Of a DNA stretch of 64,000 nt, positions 1 through 6,877 are shown in pieces. A program made the translations under genes and the position numbers. Position 1 is the stretch's first letter, and the number at the start of each line of letters is the position of its first letter. Under the pieces are notes generated by a model. That model did not search any database, was not told the origin of the DNA, and was given only the letters and a program-made list of their open reading frames with translations. Origin of the DNA: Persicaria tinctoria (Eukaryota > Streptophyta > Magnoliopsida > Caryophyllales > Polygonaceae); assembly GCA_037127255.1 (NCBI GenBank), contig JBANSL010000001.1, positions 35,579,001 to 35,643,000 on the forward strand, given 5' to 3'.

Positions 1-230
1 CTCGAGTAGGCCTTACTCGACATAGACGAGCCTGTCCGAGCAACCTTGGTCGAGGAGAGCCTGATCGAGCAAGCTAGACCAACCCGGCTCCGGACCCTAC
101 TAGATCTCGAGGACCACTGGTCGAGATCGACGAAGCCTCAGCGCCACGCCCGGGGTTGACGAGAAGAAGAGCTGGTCGACAAGCCAAGGACGAAATCGAG
201 GATGACCAGGCGACACTCGCTGCCAGCGAC
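1..230 (+). mobile_element. LTR fragment of the Athila/Tat-like element (truncated at both sides)
   Basis: This stretch aligns without length change to 3914-4143 inside the 3' LTR, with scattered substitutions (for example near bases 54, 88-92 and 111). Identity stops exactly after the shared GCGAC at 226-230, where the LTR copy continues as CCGACTCGC but this copy switches to gag sequence. It is therefore LTR offset about 266-495, cut on the left by the window edge and on the right by a deletion that removed the rest of the 5' LTR, the primer-binding site and the start of gag. It carries the same TCGA-rich motifs as the rest of the LTR. Confidence 0.85.
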
Positions 231-255
231 AAAGTATCTCTTTGTCAACCATCCT

Positions 256-297
256 TGCATAGAATGCGGATCGCAAAGGCATACCACTCCTGAGTGC
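256..297 (+). other. Gag CCHC zinc knuckle
   Basis: The translated motif is C-IE-C-GSQR-H-TTPE-C, which fits C-X2-C-X4-H-X4-C exactly, with all four metal ligands present. In retroelement Gag proteins this motif binds the genomic RNA for packaging. It sits only 26 bases downstream of the LTR/gag fusion point, so it is the first intact domain left in this copy. Confidence 0.9.
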
Positions 298-1224
298 CCA
301 CACACAGAGCAAGTCAGGCTGGCAGAGCACCATGAGGATGCAGCTTATGCAGGGGGTCCCAATCGTTACATGGGGGACCAAAGGTTTCAGCAACCACAAT
401 GGAACCAAGGTGTCCCTAGGAATCCCCCGCCCTACAGAGCTCCAGGACATCCGGAAAGGGAGCAGAAAAAGGATGATATACAGATAGTCCTGGAGGAAAT
501 ACGGAGGAACCACTCAGAAACTAGGCAATCTTTCAACTCCGTCTATACTTAGATGCAAGGTGTCAATTCTAGGCTTGGGGAAATTGATATCTGGCGGAAA
601 TCAGTTGATACACAGATTGGTCAGCTAGCAGCAGGAATCCCTAGACAGTTAGGGACACTTCCAGGATCTTCAGAACCAAATCCTAAGGGAAAGACTGGAC
701 ACATCGCTGCTATAAAACTCAGAAGCGGCCATCAACTGCAAGAGCCAGAGGTCGGAAAACAGCAGAATGACGAGGAACAGCAAGTCGATCTCGACAAAAC
801 CGTGGTCGACCTCGACAAGAGCCTCGTCGACCTAGAGGAGACACTTCCAGAATCTTCGTCTGCACCACACAACAACTCGACTGGGCCCAATCTGGTCGAT
901 GTCGACAAAAGCCTTGTCGATGTCGAGGAGCCCCTGGTCGACATAGAGAAGTCTGCAGCACCTCCGACGTCTGTTCTGGCTCCGAGTCAGAAAAAGAAGC
1001 TGCCTTTCCCCACAAAATCTCTAAATGACCCGGCGGAGAAAAAGTTTCAGCGCTTCATCAAGATGCTTCAGAAGCTCAACATCACCATCCCCTTCACAAA
1101 AGTTCTCAATGAAATGCCATCTTATGTCAAGTTCCTGAAGGAGATTCTGAGCAAAAAGCGGTCAATGGTTGAAATCACAGAGGAGTGCAGCCATCTGGAC
1201 ATATTGGAGAAGAGGCCGGATCCA

Positions 1225-1590
1225 GGTAAGTTTGCTATAACTATTGGATTTGGTCCATACAAAATTAATGCCCTATGTGATCTTGGAGCTAGTGTGAGTA
1301 TAATGCCTTTAACAATTTGGTCCAAGATGAAGATAGGTTCCTTGGAGCCTGTGGATGCTAGACTTTACATGGCCAACAACACGGTGGTCATCCCCACAGG
1401 CATGGTGGAAAATGTCCCAGTACAAGTAGGTAAATTCTTCGTCCCTGCTGATTTCTTAATAGTTGATATGCAAGAAGATCCTGCTTGTCCAATTATCTTA
1501 GGAAGACCATTCTTGGCGACGGTGGATGCCAACATAAGCGTAAGGAAAGGAGTGCTCACCTTCAACATCAGTGATGAGGTAATTGAGTAT
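1225..1590 (+). other. Retropepsin-like aspartic protease domain
   Basis: The catalytic motif reads C-DLGAS, with the aspartate codon at 1279-1281; DLGAS in place of the commoner DTGAS/DSGAS is usual in Athila/Tat-type plant elements. The flap-to-C-terminal part follows, and the domain closes with ILGRPFLAT, the conserved hydrophobic-Gly signature of retropepsins. There is no stop or frameshift within the domain, so it is the best preserved coding part of the element. Confidence 0.88.
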
Positions 1591-1789
1591 TCCTTTAATA
1601 TAACTGAAAGGCATACAGGTCCAATGGAAGAGGTCAAATCTATCTCAGCTGGCTATATCACCTGCGGGGAACCCAAGGTCAGAAATATGACCCCTGAGGA
1701 GCTGGAAAAGAGGGACATGGAAGCCCAGGTGAAGGAGATCATGGCAATCCTCAAGGAAAACACATAGAATCCAATCGACACGGGCCAAG

Positions 1790-1795
1790 GTAAGT
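1790..1795 (+). promoter_or_regulatory. Possible 5' splice donor just after the gag-pro stop
   Basis: CAAG followed by GTAAGT (1786-1795) matches the plant donor consensus. It lies 22 bases after the gag-pro stop codon. Some Athila/Tat-type elements use splicing to express downstream reading frames, but no convincing acceptor-exon pair was identified here. The match could be chance. Confidence 0.3.
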
Positions 1796-1797
1796 CG

Positions 1798-2442
1798 TTG
1801 TGGATTCATTATTTTTCGGATGCCTTGAGAGGGACTAAGTATGGGGTCATGATCAACCAAGGCTCCTCGACATCGAGTAGAGCCCTAGTCGATCTCGACC
1901 AGACCAAGGAGCCTCCAACAGCACCAGCGTCGTCGAGCAGGAAACCAGAGGAGCCACCCTACTCGACCTCGAGTAGACTTGTCGAGGTCGACCACCAGTA
2001 CCCTACTCGGCCTTCTTCGACGCTGAGACAACCAGAGCCAAGACCAGCCTCGTCGATCTCGACCACGCTTGTCGAGGTCGATCACCAATCGGGGAGCCCA
2101 GATCCTTCTTCCTCGATGACGAAGCCACTAGGAGGAGAAGGCTACTCGAGATCGAGTAGCTTTGCCGAGATCGACAAGCCCACATCTTCCTCGACGGCAC
2201 CTCCCTCGACGCTGCAGACACCAGGAGCAGAATCCTTGTCGAGGTCGACCAGCCTTGTCGATGTCGACAAGCCTTGTTCTTCCTCAACTTCTGAATCTTC
2301 AAACCGACCACCACCAGAACCTGCAGGCTTGTCGAGACCGACTAGCCCTAGTCGAGATCGAAAATATGAGGCTCTGCACACACGTCTTGTGAGTTTCTTT
2401 CTTTACCCTTACCTTAGTTTTTATACAGTGAGGACACTGTAA
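1798..2442 (+). repeat. Low-complexity region of TCGA-rich near-palindromic motifs with an open frame (214 codons), probably not a gene
   Basis: An open frame of 214 codons is present and is rich in Ser, Pro and Thr, with recurring LVDLDQ, LVEVDHQ and LVDVDKP motifs that echo the acidic insert in the gag-pro frame. However, the underlying DNA units (such as CTTGTCGAGGTCGACCA) are close to their own reverse complement, stop codons are scarce in several frames, and the opposite strand also reads as VDLDKS-like peptides. The frame is therefore best explained by motif expansion; a genuine element-specific accessory protein cannot be excluded. It stands where reverse transcriptase would begin in an autonomous element. 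I recognise no domain. Confidence 0.6.
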
Positions 2443-3633
2443 TGTTTAAGTATGGGGTGGGGGAAGGGCTTACTTTATGCATTATTTTCCATATTTGACA
2501 TTATTGGTGCCTTATTTCTTGGAATTGCTACATGGCTATTTTTGAATGCATTATTGATTTATGTGCTTATATGCATGTTTTCCAAAATTTGAGAAAAATA
2601 ACCCCCATTTGAAACTTTTTGTCTTGGAATTGCTACATGGCTATTTTGGAATGCATTATTGAGTTATGTGCTTATATGCATGTTTTCCAAAATTTGAGAA
2701 AAATGACCCCCATTTGAAACTTTTTGATAAATGTCATGGAAGCTTATATTGAACTCGACGATGCAAAATTGGATTAATTTTAGATATAGCATGAAATTGC
2801 CTAGTAAAGAGAAGTCACAATGAAGTGCATTATTTCTTGAAAACCATGAAAGGAGGTAAAATTTGAAGTTGCTTTTGACATGTTGCATGATAAGATGATG
2901 GAGGACTTTATATTTCCATATAATGCTCATTGTTTATAATCCTAGCCTTACCCATGCTTATGCATTACACAAAAGCCATAATATGCCTTATTTCAATTAT
3001 TGCTCCACATGATCTAAATATTTCCATTCTTTACCTTATCCGGGGATTATGTTGAGAATGATGTTACATTATGGAGTTTGTTATATGGTTGTTGTGTTTA
3101 TCATTATTTGAAGTTGGGAAGGAAATTATTTGAATTATATGGAAAATTTAATGAGTGAAAGAAAATTCAATCACCTCAGGAGATAAAGGTAGATTGACCC
3201 TGCTCTCTGAGATAATAGTTTGGAGAGATGGGACAGATTGTGAGGAGTCCAAAGCACTAAGTATCCGGGGCCATTCATGACACCCTTGTTTGCGACTCGC
3301 GAGAAGGCAGTGCTGAGGTTAGAGAGGTAAAAGCATTATTATTGAGAAAAGAAATATGAAAGGTGATGAATTATGGAGAAGGAATGTGGAAACTCAAGTT
3401 TGGAAATAATCTATTTCCCCGGATCAAAAACACCACATTGCCAAAATTTGCCCACCTTTAGCCTTTTACCAATCTACTCCTTATTTGAGCTTAAATTAAA
3501 GTCCTCTTGATTATCAATGCTTTGTCACATAAATTGTTTTTGCATAACCCTTCTTTTGTGAGTAGATGTTGCTTTTACATATTTGCACACCCCTGAATGA
3601 CAAATAAAAGTATTGCTTCAGGACAAGCAAGCT
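2443..3633 (+). other. 3' noncoding region of the retrotransposon, no gene seen
   Basis: This AT-rich stretch has no substantial open frame. It begins with TAAGTATGGGGT (2447-2458), the same motif that precedes the 3' LTR, carries a 105-bp tandem duplication (2517-2726) and ends beside the polypurine tract. The region about 3180-3320 (GAGAGATGGGACAGATTGTG and the following GACTCGCGAGAAGGCAGTGC) looks like the conserved pre-LTR leader segment I associate with Athila/Tat-type elements. I see no RNA gene here. Confidence 0.6.
2517..2726 (+). repeat. Two tandem copies of a 105-bp unit
   Basis: Copy 1 (2517-2621) and copy 2 (2622-2726) both run from TCTTGGAATTGCTACATGGC to CATTTGAAACTTTTTG and differ at only about three positions (for example TTTTTGAA versus TTTTGGAA, GATTTA versus GAGTTA, AATAACC versus AATGACC). 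Short tandem duplications near the 3' end are common in Tat/Athila-type retroelements. No coding role is visible. Confidence 0.92.
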
Positions 3634-3648
3634 TAAGTATGGGGTGTT
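3634..3648 (+). promoter_or_regulatory. Polypurine-tract-like site preceding the 3' LTR
   Basis: TAAGTATGGGGTGTT lies directly upstream of the TG that opens the LTR. In LTR retrotransposons a purine-rich stretch at this place primes plus-strand DNA synthesis, and TAAGT(T/A)TGGGG-type tracts are usual in Athila/Tat-like elements. The same 12-base core also occurs at 1836-1847 and 2447-2458. Confidence 0.65.
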
Positions 3649-5934
3649 TGTTGTGAGCGGAATCTGCCATGTTTTACAGTAACTTTTATATCGATTTTTG
3701 TATACATAGCATTCATTTGGGTTTAGATAGTACATAATCTATGTAGTTTATGTTTATTTACCAAATTATGGAATCTACACTAGTTTCTGTTTAATTCGCA
3801 GAAATCGAGGCATTTTACAGCAATTCTACAGAAGGTCGGAAAAGCTCGGAAAACCACTACAGAAGTCCAAGGTCAAAGCAACGGAACCAGTCTGAGAGTC
3901 AAGGCTACTCGATCTCGAGTAGGCCTTACTCGACATAGACGAGCCTGTCCGAGCAACCTTGGTCGAGCAGAGCCTGATCGAGCAAGCCAAACCAACCCAG
4001 CTCCGGACCCTACTCGATCTCGAGGACCACTGGTCGAGATCGACGAAGCCTCAGTGCCACGCCCGGGGTTGACGAGAAGAAGCGTTGGTCGACAAGCCGA
4101 GGACGAAACCGAGGATGACCAGGCGGCACTCGCTGCAAGCGACCCGACTCGCTGCAGCGGACCGCTCGCTGCCGCGGAAAAAAAACTCGCTGCCAGCGGA
4201 AGAGACAACTCGCGGAAGCGAAGAACCCAACTCGATCTCGAGGACCCTTTGTCGAGATCGACGAGACCCTGAGTCCAGATCCGGAGCCCATCGAGCAGAG
4301 TCACTCGAGAAGACCTAGTCGGCAAGCCAGTCTCCTCGAGATCGACAAGGCTTTGTCGAGATCGACGAGCACCAGGAAGCCAAGTCCGAGCACATCGAGC
4401 AGATCTAGCCGAGGAAGTCCAGTCGACGAACCACCCTACTCGAGGTCGAAGAGCCGTGGTCGAGGTCGAGTAGAGCCGTTTCCAGAAACTTCTCGACGAA
4501 GACATATCCGACAAGACTTGGGATTCCTTGGGGCCGAAGGAGTCGATTTGGCCGAGATTCTATCCGATTCCATCAAGTTCTATCCAAGGAGACAAGATCT
4601 ATCAATACATGAAGACTTACCCTATTTAGTTTTATCTTTTCCTTTTAGATTTATTTCCATAAAGCAATTTATTTATCTTTTAGCAATTTAGATATAAATT
4701 TAGATAGAGATTGATATCTTCTTTCCTAGAATAGCTAGAGAATGAAGCCTATAAATAAGGCCCTAGGGGGCTCAGTTTTATTCATTCCAGATCACAATTC
4801 AATTTCAGAGACAATTAGTTAGTTCCACAGAGAAGTTTAGGAGTTCTAAGGTTTTTAGGGTTTTGGCTTTCTGCGAAAGTTGATTGCCAAGATTGTAAAG
4901 GCTTTTGAATATAGTTAATGCAAGTTTCTTTTTATACATCAATGTCTGTTATTGCGATGAGGCGTGAGTAGTCCACCTACTTCTGGGGCTGGGGTGAGCC
5001 CAACGGTGGCCATGTGAGGCGATGCGATAAAGGTCAGATCTTTTTGTGCGATTCATCTTCTATCCCTATGAGCATGATTCTTTTGTGAGAGTTCAAGGTG
5101 ATCCTTGTTTGTGTTATTGAAGCGAAAGTGATCTTAATGCAACTTGGGTTAATTATGTGAAAAAGGGTTAGTAACAATTAGGGTTTATGCGAAAGCCTCT
5201 ATATGCCTATTTGTTAATGACGAAAGTTATTTGATGAAAAGCATGATCTTTTGTGCCTTTATGTGTTACTTTGCATGGTTATCATTGTGGTGTTGAAACC
5301 CTGGCTTTGGAAGTCTTTTAATATATTGAAGTTTATTTCTGTCGAAAATCTGCGTTTGTCTTTAATTCTGCAATTTCATGTTTTTTGTATTCTTTGTCGA
5401 GATAGAGGAGAAGCTCGTCGAGATCGAGTTGCATACCTTGGTCGAGTTGAGTTTTCTGCTTTTGTCATTGATTTCCAAGTTTCTGTCTTTGCATACCTTG
5501 GTCGATCTCGAGTAGTGGTAGTCGAGATCGAGTAGAGCTTGGTCTGTCGAGTTGTTTGCTTTCGTTTCTGTTTTCTGCTTTCACCACTTGTCTTGTCGAT
5601 CTAGAGGACATCTTACTCGAGATCGAGTAGCTTCTGTGTCCTCGTTTTAGTTTCTGCTTTGCTTTGTCTTTTCTGTTTTGCTTTGTTCTTTGCTTTTGTT
5701 TTAGTTGCCCTTGCCGGGTTTATTTGTTTCTTTCCTTTATGTGTTTCTGCTTTTCTGCTGCTTCTGTGAGAATTTACAGCTACCTGAGAACTGCTGACGT
5801 GCTTCCTCGTGGATTCGATCCTGATTTTCTCTTACTACAATGGGAGGAAGTCTTGTATTTATTTGCTGAGACAGGGAAGTCAGTCTGATCTTTATTCTAT
5901 ATTTATTTCATACTTGACCATCCTCCTGCAACAA
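3649..5934 (+). mobile_element. 3' LTR of the Athila/Tat-like retrotransposon (3' border uncertain)
   Basis: The 5' border is fixed by TGTTGTGAG at 3649, immediately after the polypurine tract, and by the inverted second copy whose end (6249) is the complement of the same bases. Inside are TCGA-rich dyads, a TATA box (4750-4757), a leader with the TTTCTGCGAAAGTTGATTGC and GGCGATGCGATAAAGGTC-like blocks typical of plant Athila/Tat LTRs (about 4865-5040), and a long T-rich stretch. The 3' border cannot be fixed because no matching 5' LTR end is in the window. The value used is where the inverted LTR copy starts; a true end a few hundred bases earlier is possible. If it does reach 5934 the LTR is about 2.3 kb. 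Small open frames within it (for example 5251-5535) look incidental. Confidence 0.7.
4750..4757 (+). promoter_or_regulatory. TATA box of the LTR promoter
   Basis: TATAAATA lies in a GC-neutral context (CC-TATAAATA-AGGCCC) about 1.1 kb into the LTR. RNA polymerase II would start about 25-35 bases downstream, near the CATTCC/CAGATCAC stretch at 4784-4797, opening the R region. It is the only strong TATA match found in the LTR. Confidence 0.7.
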
Positions 5935-6249
5935 CAGACATGCTCGTCTAGGTCGAGTAAGGTCTACTCGAGATCGAGTAACCTTGTCTCTCAGATCGAT
6001 TCGACTGGTTCCGCTGCTTCCTTGACCTTGGATTTCTGTAGTGGTTTTCCGAGCTTTTCTGACTTTCTGTAGAATTGCTGTAAAACGCCTCGAAATCTGC
6101 GATTTAAACAGAAACTTGTGTAGATTCCATAATTTGGCGAATAAACATAAACTACATAGGTTCTGTACTATCTTAGCCCAAATGAATGAAATGTATGCAG
6201 AAATCGATATAAAAGTTACTGTAAAACATGGCAGATTCAGCTCACAACA
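5935..6249 (-). mobile_element. Truncated LTR copy in inverted orientation
   Basis: Read on the minus strand from 6249 downwards, this sequence follows the first 303 bases of the LTR at 3649-3951: TGTTGTGAG, GAATCTGCCATGTTTTACAG, the GAAATCGAGG-like block, the CTCGGAAAACCACTACAGAA block and the TCGA dyads. Substitutions are scattered and there is roughly 12 bases of net insertion. Homology ends near CGAGCATGTCTG (5935-5946). It is either part of a second element of the same family inserted in opposite orientation and then deleted, or a rearranged copy. Its outer end, CA at 6248-6249, is a clean LTR terminus. Confidence 0.85.
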
Positions 6250-6551
6250 TGTTCCTTTGGACAGGTGTCCTTCATGCCTTGTTTTGTGCATATCGCGCTC
6301 GTCCTTTCACGTCATTCTGGTGGTTCGCCGCAATCCCGACGGGCCTGCCTCGGGGTGGTTCCTGTGCAGCTCCTGACCGTAGGGGCTCCCCTTTAAAGAG
6401 AAGCCTTCTTTGCTTCTTTTCTCTCATCTGAACTTTTGCGTTTTTCAAATATGAATGCTTCGGGACGAACCAACTAGGCGTTTTTTCAAACCATCGACTT
6501 CCCGGAGCAGCTGCATCGTCTGCTTCGGGACCCCGATTCGTAGTTTGCATC

Positions 6552-6877
6552 ATGTCTTCTAGAGGGGATGGAGTTGACGGGGAGTGGGAAGAGCCACACC
6601 CCGAGGGTCCCCTCCTTAATGGAGCTCGCTTGAGCAATGACAGGACCCAGCTGGATCTTGGGAGACCAAGAGCAAGGTGAAGTTTATTGAGCGAAACTGG
6701 GATCTTTACTTTTCGGAACTTTATGTACTTTTTTTTTTTTTAACTCTTTGCAGATTCAGTCAGACGCCCCGTAGGGGGGCGATCCTGGCTATCCCCCGTT
6801 TTTTCGTTTTGTCCGTTGTTACTTTCGTTCCAGTATCTTTGAGGTTCTTAGCCCTCTTATATCCCCAGGCCATGTGA
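6552..6877 (+). CDS. Candidate two-exon small ORF (82 codons if spliced), function unknown
   Basis: An ATG at 6552 opens a frame of 41 codons plus two bases that meets AG|GTGAAG at 6676/6677. Unspliced it stops at once (TGA 6678-6680). A GT-AG intron of 77 bases (6677-6753), ending in a 13-T tract and CTCTTTGCAG, would restore the frame, which then runs to TGA at 6875-6877. Exon 1 is acidic and Gly/Pro-rich; exon 2 encodes a basic start and then a hydrophobic stretch of about 25 residues that could be a membrane segment. I recognise no domain. The acceptor is good and the donor moderate. It may be part of a retroelement leader or pure chance; there is no expression or conservation evidence. 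Confidence 0.25.
6677..6753 (+). other. Putative GT-AG intron
   Basis: The donor is CAAG|GTGAAG and the acceptor is CTCTTTGCAG preceded by a T-rich tract, over 77 bases. This is within the usual minimum length for plant introns. The length equals the satellite monomer only by coincidence; the sequences are unrelated. Confidence 0.3.

Larger units (their letters stand above)
202..1767 (+). pseudogene. Gag C-terminus plus retropepsin-like protease of a Ty3/Gypsy (Athila/Tat-like) retrotransposon, with one in-frame stop
   Basis: One reading frame runs from 202 to the TAG at 1765-1767, broken only by TAG at 550-552. In order it shows a CCHC zinc knuckle at 256-297 (C-X2-C-X4-H-X4-C, nucleic-acid binding), a Pro/Gln-rich stretch, a Gag-like segment typical of Athila-type elements (GTLPGSSEPNPKG, then IKLRSG), an acidic insert with repeated VDLDK/LVDVEE-like motifs (783-950), the KVLNEMPSYVKFLKEILSKK segment, and an aspartic protease domain (about 1225-1590) with DLGAS at 1279-1293 and ILGRPFLAT near 1495-1521. 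The protease would cleave the Gag-Pol polyprotein inside virus-like particles. The first ten or so codons are LTR-derived, because the N-terminal part of gag is deleted. The frame ends in a Lys/Glu-rich tail without entering reverse transcriptase. Family assignment is by motif recognition only; the exact lineage (Athila or Tat) is less certain than Ty3/Gypsy. Confidence 0.88.

Noticed and set aside
719..1015. Minus-strand open frames opposite gag-pro
   Set aside because: Shadows of the plus-strand coding region, produced by the TCGA-rich near-palindromic motifs that lack stops on both strands.
2664..3735. Minus-strand frames in the 3' noncoding region (2664-2930, 3514-3735)
   Set aside because: Short, AT-rich, overlapping the tandem duplication and LTR border, with no domain.
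3873..4514. Minus-strand frame of 213 codons inside the LTR
   Set aside because: LTR sequence rich in TCGA motifs; no domain, and it crosses LTR sequence that is repeated elsewhere in the window.
5251..5535. Plus-strand frame of 94 codons in the LTR
   Set aside because: Lies in the T-rich LTR part; hydrophobic content reflects T-rich codons, with no homology recognised.
6272..6637. Minus-strand frame of 121 codons in the bridge
   Set aside because: No recognisable domain, overlaps the LTR/bridge region, and no promoter or splice signal on that strand; more likely chance in GC-rich sequence.
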